Shown: positions 1-8,332, counted from the first letter of the stretch. The stretch: DNA of 64,000 nucleotides from JAJRXR01 sp041402005 (GCA_041402005.1 JAWKTB010000002.1:434001-498000); one strand, 5' to 3'. Program-made: numbers and translations. The notes: a model not told the origin generated them from the sequence alone.

Positions 1-1197
1 GGGATGAAGATCCTGGAGGCCGCGGCGAGGCTCCAGCCCGAGGCCGAGACGATCATGGTCACGGCGCACGGCGACGTCGCGACGGCGCGCAGCGCCTTCA
101 AGCACGGCGCGTTTGACTTCATCGAGAAGCCTCTGGACCTGGAGCTGTTCCGGTCGCTCGTCGACCGGGCGGCCGAGGCGGTGCTGCTGCGCCACGAGTC
201 GGGGACGCTGAGCGAGCTCGTGCAGCACGACGGGTTCGAGGGGATCATCGCGGGCTCGGAGCCGATGCGCAAGATCCTGAGCACGGTGAAGACTGTGGCG
301 CAGAGCACGATCCCGGTGCTGGTGACGGGCGAGAGCGGGACGGGCAAGGAGCTGATCGCCGAGGCGGTGCACAAGTGCTCGCCCCGGGCGGGCAAGCGGT
401 TCGTCGCGTTCAACTGCGCGGGCCAGAGCGAGAGCCTGCTGGAGGACCAGTTGTTCGGGCACGTCCGGGGGGCTTTCACCGGGGCGGACAAGGAGCGCGA
501 GGGCGTCTTCGAGTACGCGAGCGGCGGGACGCTCTTCCTCGACGAGATCGGGGACATGCCTCTGGCGATGCAGGCGAAGGTGCTGCGGGTGCTCGAGTCG
601 GGCGAGGTGGTCCGCCTGGGCTCGAACGAGTCGCGCGGGACCGACGTCCGGTTCGTGAGCGCGACCAACCGTGACCTGAAGAGGATGGTGGAAGAGGGGA
701 CGTTCCGGGAGGATCTGTACTTCCGGATCAACGGGTCACGTGTGCATCTGCCGCCGTTGCGCGAGCGCCGGGACGACATCCCGCGAATCGTGCGTCACGC
801 GATCGCAAGATTCGCTGAGGAGATATCACCCGGACGCCCGGCGCCCGACATCACGGACGCGGCCTTGATGCGACTGACCAGCTTCGACTGGCCCGGGAAC
901 GTGCGACAGCTTCTCAACGTCGTGCAGAACATGGTCGTCGCCGCGGCGGGCGAGGGCGGGGGGATCGGCACGCTCGATGTGCGTCATATCCCAGAGGACG
1001 TCAGGTCTTCCGACGAGGAACTCCCCGAGGGTGGCGGGGGTGGATCGCTCGCCGGCGCCAGCCTGACGCAGCTCGAGAAACGAGCCATCCGCGAGACATT
1101 ACGTCTGACGGGGGGCAATCGAGAGCAGGCGGCGAAGCTCCTGGGGATCGGGGAGCGCACGCTGTACCGGAAGCTCAAGGAGTACAACCTCCGGTAA
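1..1197 (+). CDS. Sigma-54-dependent response regulator (NtrC family), 5' end cut by window
   Basis: Activates sigma-54 RNA polymerase at enhancer-dependent promoters, normally after phosphorylation by a partner histidine kinase. The reading frame is open from the first base, and the first ~60 codons are the second half of a receiver domain (conserved Thr in MVTAHG, Lys in IEKP), so the true start and phospho-Asp lie upstream of the window. Then comes an AAA+ domain with Walker A GESGTGKE, the sigma-54 contact loop GAFTGA, Walker B GGTLFLDEIGD and a sensor region, followed by a Gly-rich linker and a C-terminal Fis-type helix-turn-helix (NREQAAKLLGIGERTLYRKL). Family assignment is secure; the target genes and the kinase are not visible. 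The next gene on the same strand is another signalling protein, ~200 bp away. Confidence 0.95.
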   Translation, partial: GMKILEAAARLQPEAETIMVTAHGDVATARSAFKHGAFDFIEKPLDLELFRSLVDRAAEAVLLRHESGTLSELVQHDGFEGIIAGSEPMRKILSTVKTVAQSTIPVLVTGESGTGKELIAEAVHKCSPRAGKRFVAFNCAGQSESLLEDQLFGHVRGAFTGADKEREGVFEYASGGTLFLDEIGDMPLAMQAKVLRVLESGEVVRLGSNESRGTDVRFVSATNRDLKRMVEEGTFREDLYFRINGSRVHLPPLRERRDDIPRIVRHAIARFAEEISPGRPAPDITDAALMRLTSFDWPGNVRQLLNVVQNMVVAAAGEGGGIGTLDVRHIPEDVRSSDEELPEGGGGGSLAGASLTQLEKRAIRETLRLTGGNREQAAKLLGIGERTLYRKLKEYNLR

Positions 1198-1339
1198 TCG
1201 CGTGCCCGGATCACCTCGGTCGGGCTCCCGGGAAGTGGGGGCAGACCCGGACGATCGACGAGGGGGAACGCGCCGGCCGGGGGCTGAAGTCGGGCATGAC
1301 TCGGGTCGATCTCGTCGTTCCTGGGGTGTTTGACCCTGT

Positions 1340-1368
1340 GGGACGCCGCCCGTCGTTCGAGGCGTCCC
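1340..1368 (+). other. Inverted repeat in the leader of the HDOD-GGDEF gene
   Basis: GGGACGCC (1340-1347) and GGCGTCCC (1361-1368) are perfect 8-bp arms with a 13-nt loop, lying 33 nt before the chosen start at 1402. No T-run follows, so it is not a typical terminator for the upstream regulator. It could be an RNA hairpin in the 5' leader or an operator. Function unknown. Confidence 0.35.
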
Positions 1369-1401
1369 GGTGTCGGTATTCGGAAGTGGGGGTCCGATCA
1401 G

Positions 1402-3306
1402 ATGACGGCTTCTGTCCTCGACAGCATCCTCGAGTGCGGCCCGCTGCCCTCGCTTCCCTCCGTCGCGGTCCGCCTCTTGGAACTGACGAGCGACGCCGAC
1501 GCGAACATCAACGAGATCGCCAAGCTCGTCCGTCAGGACCAGGCGCTGAGCGCGAAGGTCCTTCGGACGGTGAACTCGAGCTTCTATGGGCTCGCGCAGC
1601 CGTGCGGCTCGATCGACCGTGCCCTGCGTTACCTCGGGCTGGCGACAGTGAAGTCGCTCGTGCTCGGGTTCAGTCTTGTCGAGACGACCAACAGCGTCGA
1701 GGAGGGCGGCGGGTTCGACCTGGATGCGCATTGGCGTCGCTCGATCCACGGGGCGTCGGCGGCGCGCGAGATTGCGATCCGGGCGGGGCTGTGCGATCCC
1801 GACGAGGCGTTCACCGCCGGCCTCTTCCAAGATGTCGGGATGCTGGCGATGTTCGTGGCGCTGGGCGAGAAGTACGTCGTGGTGCTGCGCGAGGCGGGCG
1901 ACGATCCGACGCGGCTGGCCGCACACGAGAAGAAGACGCTCGGCATAGATCATGCCCATGTGGGGGCGGCGCTGGGCGCGAGGTGGAAGCTCCCGCCAGA
2001 CATTTGCACGGCGATCAAGCTGCACAACCGGGGCGAGGACGGCGTGGGCGACGCCCGCGGGCTGGTCCGAGCCGTGGCGCTGGGGCGTTTGGCCAGCGTC
2101 GCGCTGGCGACCAACGCGACGCCCGGCGCCGTTCGGCGCTTCACCGACGCGCACCGCGAGTGGTGCGGCCCGGAGGCGGACCCCGCCGACCTCTTGCGCA
2201 AGATCGAGGAGTCCGCACGGACGCTCGCCAAGCTGTTCGAGGTCGAGATGGGCGAGCCGGCGAACGTCCGGACCCTCATGAGCAAGGCCAGCGAACGGGC
2301 TTTTGAGCTCCAGCTCGAGACGCAGCGCCGGGCGGAGGAGCTGGCGACGCGGGCGAGCACCGACGGCCTCACCGGGCTGGCGAACCGGAAGTGGTTCGAC
2401 GACGAGCTGGCTTCAGCCTTTGAGGCATCGGACGCGGGACGAGACGCCCCGCTCTCGCTCGTCTTCTTCGACGCCGACAAGTTCAAGTCGGTCAACGACA
2501 CGCACGGTCACACGGCAGGCGACGCCGTGCTGGTCGAACTTGCCCGCCGAGCGGCCAATACCGTGGGCGATCAGGGTCGCGTGTGTCGGTACGGCGGCGA
2601 GGAGTTCATCGTTCTGCTCCCCGGCGTTGCGGGGAATCTGGCCGCGGAGATCGCCGAGCGCATCCGGGTCTCGATCGAGTGCGACGCGTTCGATCTCTCG
2701 GCGGTGGAGGGAGCGCCCGATCGGCTGAAGGTGACGATCAGCCTCGGGGTCTCGTCGACCGATCTGGGCGCGCCCGAACGCCTGAGCGCGCCCGAGAGGC
2801 TCGTGCAGGAGGCGGACGAGGCGGTCTACGAGGCGAAGCGGGGCGGGCGGAACCGGGTGTGCGTGCATGGCGGTGGGGAGGACGTCTCGGATGGGACGCC
2901 GGTGATCATGCTCATCGAGGACGACGCCCTGGCCGCGACACTGATGAAGACGATCCTGCCGCGGCGAGGGGGCGTGCGGGTGGACTGGTTCTCGAACGGG
3001 GCGGAGGCGACGGCGAGACTGGAGGAGATCGCGGCGGGTCGCGCGCCCACGCCGACGCTCATCGTCGCGGACCTGAACATCCCGGGGTACTCGGGGCTCG
3101 ACCTGCTCGACCGGGTCCGGACGAGCGAGGTTCTGCGAAAGATCCCTGTGGTGATGATCACGGCGTCGACGGACGAGCGGGACGAGACGAAGTGCCGAGA
3201 GCACGGCGCCGCGGTCTTCGTCCGCAAGGCTGACCTGTGCACGGACCTGCCGCACTGGGTCGCGCGCCTGGTGTCGGCGGCGACGGGCGAGAAGGCCGCG
3301 GCCTGA
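1402..3306 (+). CDS. HDOD - GGDEF - receiver signalling protein
   Basis: Predicted cytoplasmic diguanylate cyclase with sensory and phosphorelay modules. Residues ~10-210 are an HDOD domain (LPSLPSVAVRLLEL start, LVRQDQALSAKVLRTVNS), a short helical linker follows, and residues ~320-490 form a GGDEF domain with an intact GGEEF active-site loop near residue 397. The product is therefore expected to be c-di-GMP. The usual RxxD inhibitory site five residues before GGEEF is replaced by GDQG, so product feedback is probably absent. Residues ~505-630 are a receiver domain (LIEDD, phospho-acceptor Asp in LIVADLN, VVMITAST, VRKA), unusually at the C-terminus. I chose ATG 1402 over an upstream in-frame ATG at 1330 because HDOD homology begins directly after it. 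No kinase is adjacent. Confidence 0.9.
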   Translation: MTASVLDSILECGPLPSLPSVAVRLLELTSDADANINEIAKLVRQDQALSAKVLRTVNSSFYGLAQPCGSIDRALRYLGLATVKSLVLGFSLVETTNSVEEGGGFDLDAHWRRSIHGASAAREIAIRAGLCDPDEAFTAGLFQDVGMLAMFVALGEKYVVVLREAGDDPTRLAAHEKKTLGIDHAHVGAALGARWKLPPDICTAIKLHNRGEDGVGDARGLVRAVALGRLASVALATNATPGAVRRFTDAHREWCGPEADPADLLRKIEESARTLAKLFEVEMGEPANVRTLMSKASERAFELQLETQRRAEELATRASTDGLTGLANRKWFDDELASAFEASDAGRDAPLSLVFFDADKFKSVNDTHGHTAGDAVLVELARRAANTVGDQGRVCRYGGEEFIVLLPGVAGNLAAEIAERIRVSIECDAFDLSAVEGAPDRLKVTISLGVSSTDLGAPERLSAPERLVQEADEAVYEAKRGGRNRVCVHGGGEDVSDGTPVIMLIEDDALAATLMKTILPRRGGVRVDWFSNGAEATARLEEIAAGRAPTPTLIVADLNIPGYSGLDLLDRVRTSEVLRKIPVVMITASTDERDETKCREHGAAVFVRKADLCTDLPHWVARLVSAATGEKAAA

Positions 3307-3307
3307 A

Positions 3308-6300
3308 CTACCAATCCAGGGGGGCGCGCCAAGCGCGGGCGAGGTCCTCGACCGGCACGCGGAAGCTCTCGCCCCAGGACGGCGTCACGTCGAGAACGCC
3401 CGTGTCGGTCAGGCTGCCGATGATCTGCGCGTGCGCCCCGGCCCGCTCGAAATGGGTCAGGAGCGACTCGTAGGCGTCGTCCGACGCCGGCTCGTCGATC
3501 TCCAGGAGGAACGAGGAGGGCGCCTCGCCGAAGAGCTCGGAGGCGTCCGGGCCCGCGCCCTGGAAGCCGATCGAGGCGCCGATGGGCGCGTCGGGGCGTG
3601 TTCCGGCGATCAACATCTCCGCGAGCGCCACGAGCAGGCCGCCGTCCGAGATGTCGTGGGCGGCGCGGACGCGGCAGCCGGCGATCGGGACGCCGGGAGG
3701 GCGTGCGACCAGGTCGGCGACCGCCCGCGCGGTGGCGGCGCCACGGGCGGGGTCCGTTCGCGGGATGAGATCGACGTCGGCGCCCTCGTCGGCCCGTTCA
3801 TTGCGGATGTCGAACAGCTTGGCGAAGTGCGAGCCGCGAAGCCCCCGGAGGGTGTCGGGGTCGGCGCCGGTGACGTGGAGCAGGGCGGAGCCCGGGCGTT
3901 TGGCGTCGCTGGAGACGCACAGGCGCACGTCGGGGACGATGGCGATGCCGGTGATGAGCAGCGTCGGCGGGATCTCGATCGTGCGCCCGTCCTCGGTCGT
4001 GAACTGGTTGTTCAGGGAGTCCTTGCCCGAGACGAAGGGGGTGCGGTACGCCTTGGCGGCGTCGTAGCACCCCTCGGCGGCCCGCACGAGCGAGGCGAGG
4101 TTCTGGGGCTTCTTGCAGCTGGGCCAGCAGAAGTTGTCGAGGATCGCGATCCGCTCCGGGTCGGCGCCGACGCAGACGAGGTTGCGGACGCACTCGTCGA
4201 TGGCGGCGAGGGCCATGTCGTACGGGTCGCCGCCGAGCGCGGGATCGCCGACGTTCGTCGCCAGGCCGCAGGCGATCGCGAGGCCTTTGTTGGAGCCGGG
4301 GACGGGCTGGATGACAGCGCCGTCGCCCGGGCCTCGCCCGAGCGGGCCGACGAGGGGCTTGATCACGGTCGAGCCCTGCACCTCGTGGTCGTACTGGCGG
4401 ATGATCCAGTGCTTGCTGGCGATGTTGGGGTGGGAGAGGAGGGTGAGCAGAGTGTCGCGGAGAGAAGGAGGAGAGGCGGGAGACCCCCTCACCCCGGCCC
4501 TCCCCCACGGGGAGAGGGAGCAGGAGGGTGGAGACCACTTCGCCTCTCTGGTCGGCATCGGGATGCCGTCGTGGAGGAACTCCATCGGCAGGCGCCCGAC
4601 CTCGACGTCGTTGTAGTTGAGGATGAGGTCGCGGTGGGGCGTGCCGAAGTGCCCGAGGTCGGCCAGCTCGACGTGCTCCTCGTCACAGATGGTCTGGAGT
4701 GCCGCGACGTTCTCCTGAGGGACGGCGAGCACCATCCGCTCCTGCGCCTCGGAGATCCAGATCTCGGTGTAGGTGAGACCGGCGTACTTGAGGGGCGCGT
4801 GGTCGAGGTGAACCTCGGCGCCGAGCTTCTCGCCCATCTCGCCGACGGCGGAGGAGAAGCCGCCGGCGCCGCAGTCGGTGATGGCGTTGAACAGGGGACC
4901 AGCGACCGGGGACCCGGGACCAGGGTTTCTTGATTTCCCTGGTCCCCGGTGGCTGGTCTCTGGTCCCTCACTCCCGTAGTCGCGGGCACGGAGGATCGCG
5001 TCGAGGACTCGCTTCTCCTCGATGGCGTTGCCGATCTGGACGGCGTGGGCGAACTCGTCGGCGTGTGTGTCGGTCAGCTCGGCGGACGAGAATGTCGCCC
5101 CGTGGATCCCGTCGCGCCCGGTGCGCCCGCCGAGGGCGATGATGCGGTCGCCCGGCTTGGCGGCGCCGGAGATGAGCGAGTCGTTGTTGCCGCCTGGTCC
5201 ATGTCTGGGCATGAGGCCGACGCACCCGCAGTAGACGAGCGGGTTGCCGACGTAGCGTTCGTCGAACCAGACGCCGCCGTTGACGGTGGGGATGCCCATG
5301 CGGTTGCCGTAGTCGCGGACGCCTCGGACGACCTCGCCAAGCACGCGTCGGGGGCGCAGGCAGCCGTCGGGGATGTCCTCCAGATCGTGCGGGGCGACGC
5401 AGAAGACGTCGGTCGAGGCGATGGGCTTGGCGGCCAGGCCGGTGCCGATGACGTCGCGGATACATCCGCCGATGCCGGTGGCGGCGCCGCCGTAGGGCTC
5501 GATCGCGCTCGGGTGGTTGTGCGTCTCGACCTTGACGCAGACCGCGTGGTCGTCGTCGAACACGATGACGCCCGCGTTGTCCACGAAGACCGAGAGCGTC
5601 CAGTCCACGCCCTCTTCGATGAGCTCGTGCGTCGCGCGGGCGACTGTGGACTTCAAGAGGTTGTCGATCGTGACCGAGCCATCGGGGTTGGTCGTGTGCC
5701 CGGGGCGTGGGCTCGCGCCGGGGGCATCGAGCCCAGGGATTGGGATCCCTGGGCTTTCGGGGTCGCGCTTGTACGTGATGCGGGCCTTGAGCGTCTTGTG
5801 CACGCAGTGCTCGGACCAGGTCTGGGCGAGGGTCTCGAGCTCGATGTCGGTGGGCTCGCGCTCGAGGGCTCGGTACTCGTCACGGATCGCGAGCATCTCA
5901 TCGAGCGACAGGAAGAGGTGCGCCTCGCGCGAGAGCTTCTCGAGGGCGCCATCGTCGAGTTCGCGGATCGGGACGTGGGTGACGCGGAACTCCGCGGGGC
6001 GACCCTTGGGGAGATGGTCTGGGTGATGGGGGGCGGTGTGGATCGCGTGGACGACGGGGTTGGCCAGCAGGCGTCTCGCGAGCGTGTCGGCCTGCGCCGA
6101 GGAAACCCCGGCGATGTCGTAGCGTGCGCCGGTCTGCACCTCGGCGTCCACGCCCACGAGGTCGTGGATCGCGTCGGCGACCGTCTGGGCCGCGGGGTCC
6201 ATGACGCCGGGGAGGGGGTGGACCTCGATGGTGCGCTCGTCGGGGTTCGTGGACGAGGCGCCGAGCGAGGCGCGCTCGACGACGGGATCTTCGAGCAGGC

Positions 6301-6514
6301 GAGCGCGGACGGTCTCGAGCTGGTCGGGGGTGAGCGACGCCTCGATGAGGTAGACACGGGCGGTGCGCGCCCGGGGTGGGTCGATGCCCAGGGCGTGGGC
6401 GTCGTGCAGGAGCGTCGCGGCGCGCGGGTCACCGGCGGCCGGCTTGGGGCGGACCTCGATCCGGTGGACACGGCGCGTGTTGCGGGCGGGCTCGGCGGTC
6501 GCGGCGCTGGGCAT
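3308..6514 (-). CDS. purL: Phosphoribosylformylglycinamidine synthase, PurS-PurL fusion
   Basis: Fourth step of de novo purine synthesis: FGAR + ATP + ammonia to FGAM. The N-terminus (~13-165) looks like two consecutive PurS-like alpha/beta repeats (VYLIEASL...ARLLEDPVVE, then a second one ending LLANPVVHAIHT). The PurL synthetase core follows, with ETHNHPSAIEPYGGAATGIGG and NAITDCGAGGFSSAVGEMGE. No glutaminase domain is present, so a separate PurQ is expected elsewhere. Three segments have the look of foreign insertions, each rich in Pro, Gly and Arg and each encoded by a palindromic repeat: near residues 250-265, 515-541 and 663-680. All keep the frame, and the conserved motifs resume cleanly after each. 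The start ATG 6514 sits 5 nt after a TACGAT box, suggesting a leaderless mRNA. Divergent from rnhA. Confidence 0.95.
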   Translation of the reverse strand: MPSAATAEPARNTRRVHRIEVRPKPAAGDPRAATLLHDAHALGIDPPRARTARVYLIEASLTPDQLETVRARLLEDPVVERASLGASSTNPDERTIEVHPLPGVMDPAAQTVADAIHDLVGVDAEVQTGARYDIAGVSSAQADTLARRLLANPVVHAIHTAPHHPDHLPKGRPAEFRVTHVPIRELDDGALEKLSREAHLFLSLDEMLAIRDEYRALEREPTDIELETLAQTWSEHCVHKTLKARITYKRDPESPGIPIPGLDAPGASPRPGHTTNPDGSVTIDNLLKSTVARATHELIEEGVDWTLSVFVDNAGVIVFDDDHAVCVKVETHNHPSAIEPYGGAATGIGGCIRDVIGTGLAAKPIASTDVFCVAPHDLEDIPDGCLRPRRVLGEVVRGVRDYGNRMGIPTVNGGVWFDERYVGNPLVYCGCVGLMPRHGPGGNNDSLISGAAKPGDRIIALGGRTGRDGIHGATFSSAELTDTHADEFAHAVQIGNAIEEKRVLDAILRARDYGSEGPETSHRGPGKSRNPGPGSPVAGPLFNAITDCGAGGFSSAVGEMGEKLGAEVHLDHAPLKYAGLTYTEIWISEAQERMVLAVPQENVAALQTICDEEHVELADLGHFGTPHRDLILNYNDVEVGRLPMEFLHDGIPMPTREAKWSPPSCSLSPWGRAGVRGSPASPPSLRDTLLTLLSHPNIASKHWIIRQYDHEVQGSTVIKPLVGPLGRGPGDGAVIQPVPGSNKGLAIACGLATNVGDPALGGDPYDMALAAIDECVRNLVCVGADPERIAILDNFCWPSCKKPQNLASLVRAAEGCYDAAKAYRTPFVSGKDSLNNQFTTEDGRTIEIPPTLLITGIAIVPDVRLCVSSDAKRPGSALLHVTGADPDTLRGLRGSHFAKLFDIRNERADEGADVDLIPRTDPARGAATARAVADLVARPPGVPIAGCRVRAAHDISDGGLLVALAEMLIAGTRPDAPIGASIGFQGAGPDASELFGEAPSSFLLEIDEPASDDAYESLLTHFERAGAHAQIIGSLTDTGVLDVTPSWGESFRVPVEDLARAWRAPLDW
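4485..4519. repeat. GC-rich palindromic repeat inside purL (copy 1)
   Basis: This segment has the form CCCCTCACCCCGGCCCTC - short loop - GGGGAGAGGG. A close copy in the opposite orientation lies at 23131-23173 in an intergenic region. Within purL it is translated in frame as part of a Ser/Pro/Gly/Arg-rich peptide (containing SLSPWGRAGVRG) between the conserved HDGIPMPTREAKW-type region and the next PurL segment. Two copies in 64 kb, one genic and one intergenic, mark it as a dispersed repeat. Confidence 0.75.
4895..4967. repeat. Large imperfect palindrome inside purL
   Basis: Two 31-nt arms (4895-4925 and 4937-4967) are reverse complements at 26 of 31 positions, with an 11-nt AT-rich spacer (4926-4936). 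The arms are built from the unit GGGACCAG/CTGGTCCC. The element is translated in frame in PurL just before the conserved FNAITDCGAGG motif, adding about 25 residues rich in Gly, Pro and Arg. No second copy was found in this window. Confidence 0.75.
5730..5755. repeat. Perfect 11-bp palindrome inside purL
   Basis: AGCCCAGGGAT (5730-5740), TGGG loop, ATCCCTGGGCT (5745-5755): a perfect hairpin. It is translated in frame as SPGIPIPGL in a loop before the conserved NLLKSTVARATHE region of PurL. It is shorter than the other two purL inserts and unrelated to them in sequence. Confidence 0.7.
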
Positions 6515-6519
6515 GGCCC

Positions 6520-6525
6520 ATCGTA
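6520..6525 (-). promoter_or_regulatory. -10-like box TACGAT for purL
   Basis: TACGAT on the minus strand, 5 nt before the purL ATG. Transcription would start within a base or two of the start codon, giving a leaderless mRNA. No clear -35 hexamer is visible. Confidence 0.5.
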
Positions 6526-6582
6526 GCTTCCGGTGCGTCGGCGTCGGCTGTCACATCAACGGTGTGGACGACGCACTCCCGC

Positions 6583-6588
6583 TATCCT
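6583..6588 (+). promoter_or_regulatory. -10-like box TATCCT for rnhA
   Basis: TATCCT lies 8 nt before the rnhA ATG at 6597, with no Shine-Dalgarno sequence between. This fits a leaderless transcript. No clear -35 element. Confidence 0.5.
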
Positions 6589-6596
6589 CGCCGGCG

Positions 6597-7064
6597 ATGG
6601 GCGAGCCTCGACCTCATGTCGAACTCTTCACGGACGGCGCGTGCTCGGGCAACCCGGGTCCGGGCGGGTGGGCGTACCTGCTGCGCCACGTCAAGACCGG
6701 CAAGACGCAGGAGCGGGCGGGCGCGGAAGCGGAAACGACCAACAACCGGATGGAGCTGACCGCCGTCATCGAGGGGTTGAGCGCCCTGACCAAGCCATCG
6801 GTCGTGGACCTGACCAGCGATTCCCAGTACGTCCTCAAGGGTCTGGAGACCTGGATGGCGGGGTGGAAGAAGAAGGGGTGGCGGACGGCGGACAAGAAGC
6901 CGGTCAAGAACCGGGACCTGTGGGAGCGGCTCGACGAGCTCCAGCAGGTCCACGAGATCCGCTTCCACTGGATCCGCGGGCACGAGGGGCACGCGGAGAA
7001 CGAGCGGTGCGATGAACTCGCGGTCGCGGCCAGGGAAGCGCTGGTCCGCACGGGCGGGTCGTGA
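6597..7064 (+). CDS. rnhA: Ribonuclease HI
   Basis: Degrades the RNA strand of RNA:DNA hybrids (R-loops, primers) in the cytoplasm. At 155 residues it has the usual length of bacterial RNase HI. All four metal-binding carboxylates are in their expected contexts: Asp in FTDGACSGNPGPGGW, Glu in TNNRMELTAV, Asp in LTSDSQYV and Asp in ENERCDELA; the HEGHAENE histidine is also present. The start at 6597 is chosen because it directly precedes the first beta strand and follows a TATCCT box; an open frame further upstream has no family homology. Transcribed divergently from purL with an 82-bp gap. Confidence 0.97.
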   Translation: MGEPRPHVELFTDGACSGNPGPGGWAYLLRHVKTGKTQERAGAEAETTNNRMELTAVIEGLSALTKPSVVDLTSDSQYVLKGLETWMAGWKKKGWRTADKKPVKNRDLWERLDELQQVHEIRFHWIRGHEGHAENERCDELAVAAREALVRTGGS

Positions 7065-7207
7065 CGCGTGTGGCGACGGCGCGGGTCGTGCGGGCGCGGG
7101 GGGTGGCGCGGTCTGTGACGCCTGAGCCGCGCGGGGGCCCTGGGTCGTGAGGATCGGCGGGGGTGGGGGGCGCGGAGGTCAATCGGGGGGAGCGTCGGTC
7201 CGATGAC

Positions 7208-7249
7208 GGCTCCGGGACAAGCGCCGGTGAGGCGCGGCGCCCGGGAGCC
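7208..7249 (+). other. Hairpin in the leader of the pilT-like gene
   Basis: GGCTCCGGG (7208-7216) can pair with CCCGGGAGCC (7240-7249) with one bulged G, and GCGCC/GGCGC can pair inside it. The structure ends 6 nt before the start codon at 7256, so it overlaps the ribosome entry region and could modulate translation. I do not recognise it as a known riboswitch. Confidence 0.3.
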
Positions 7250-7255
7250 GAACCC

Positions 7256-8311
7256 ATGGACATCGACGCCATCCTGCAGGCCGCCTACGACGCGGACGCC
7301 TCCGACATCCACCTCATCGCCGGGCAGCCGCCCATGATGCGTGTGCACCAGGTGATGACCGAGATGGACATGCCCGTGCTCTCGCCCGGCGACACGCTCG
7401 CGGCGTTCGAGCACATGGCGCTCAAGGAGACCGTCGAGACCTTCCAGCGTCAGAAGGACGCGGACTTCTCGTACATGGTCGAGGGGCTCAGCCGCTACCG
7501 CGTCAACGCCCACATGCAGCAGGGCACCGTCGGCCTGGCGATGCGCATGATCAAGACCAAGGTCCCGCCCCTGAGCGACCTTGGTCTGCCCGAGGTCATC
7601 GCCCGCCTGACGTACCTCCCCCGCGGGCTGGTGCTGGTCACGGGCGACACCGGCTCGGGTAAGTCCACGACGCTGGCCGCCATGATCCAGGCGATGAACG
7701 AGCGGTATCGCAAGCACATCATCACGCTCGAGGACCCGGTGGAATACCTCTTCGAGTCCGATCAGTGCGTGATCGAGCAGCGCGAGCTCGGGCGTGACAT
7801 GCCCAGCTTCGCGTCGGGCCTGAAGCATGCCCTGCGTCAGGATCCGGACATCATCCTGGTCGGCGAAATGCGTGACCTGGAGACCACGGGCCTGGCGATC
7901 AGCGCCGCCGAGACGGGCCACCTCGTGCTCTCCACGCTGCACACCGTCAACTCTTCGCAGACGGTGTCTCGTATCATCGACATGTACCCGGCGGGGCAGC
8001 AGAACCAGATCCGGTCGATGCTGTCCACGACGCTGCAGGCCGTGATCTCCCAGACGCTGTTCACACGGGCGGACCGCCCGGGCATGGCGCCGGCGGTGGA
8101 GACGCTGCTGTGCACGCCCGCGGTGCGGAACCTGATCCGCGAGAACAAGATCTACGAGATCCCGAACGTCATCGAGACGAACCGGGCGATCGGGATGTGC
8201 TCGCTGGACTCTTCGATCGCGGAGCTGTACTTCAACGGGTTGATCTCGAAGGAGGACGCGATCGCGCAGGCCGTCCACCCGGACAAGCTCGAGCGTCAGC
8301 TGGTCGCCTAA
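7256..8311 (+). CDS. pilT: PilT-like twitching/secretion ATPase
   Basis: Hexameric cytoplasmic ATPase powering pilus retraction or pseudopilus dynamics. The 351-residue length matches PilT rather than the longer PilB/GspE. Visible motifs: N-terminal DASDIHL, Walker A GDTGSGKSTT (~residue 131), Asp box ITLEDPVEYL, Walker B DIILVGEMRD, His box TGHLVLSTLHT, and the AVRNLIRE sequence corresponding to the AIRNLIRE motif needed for PilT retraction. ATG 7256 is used because the PilT N-terminus begins there. First gene of an operon with pilC-like and minor-pseudopilin genes, 21 nt before the next start. A PilB-type extension ATPase and the major pilin are not in the window. Confidence 0.93.
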   Translation: MDIDAILQAAYDADASDIHLIAGQPPMMRVHQVMTEMDMPVLSPGDTLAAFEHMALKETVETFQRQKDADFSYMVEGLSRYRVNAHMQQGTVGLAMRMIKTKVPPLSDLGLPEVIARLTYLPRGLVLVTGDTGSGKSTTLAAMIQAMNERYRKHIITLEDPVEYLFESDQCVIEQRELGRDMPSFASGLKHALRQDPDIILVGEMRDLETTGLAISAAETGHLVLSTLHTVNSSQTVSRIIDMYPAGQQNQIRSMLSTTLQAVISQTLFTRADRPGMAPAVETLLCTPAVRNLIRENKIYEIPNVIETNRAIGMCSLDSSIAELYFNGLISKEDAIAQAVHPDKLERQLVA

Positions 8312-8332
8312 CAGGCTGGAGGGCACGCGCAG

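Noticed and set aside
4485..4967. Frameshift, intein or intron in purL
   Set aside because: The frame is continuous through all three unusual segments, conserved PurL motifs flank them directly, and no intein or group I/II features are present.
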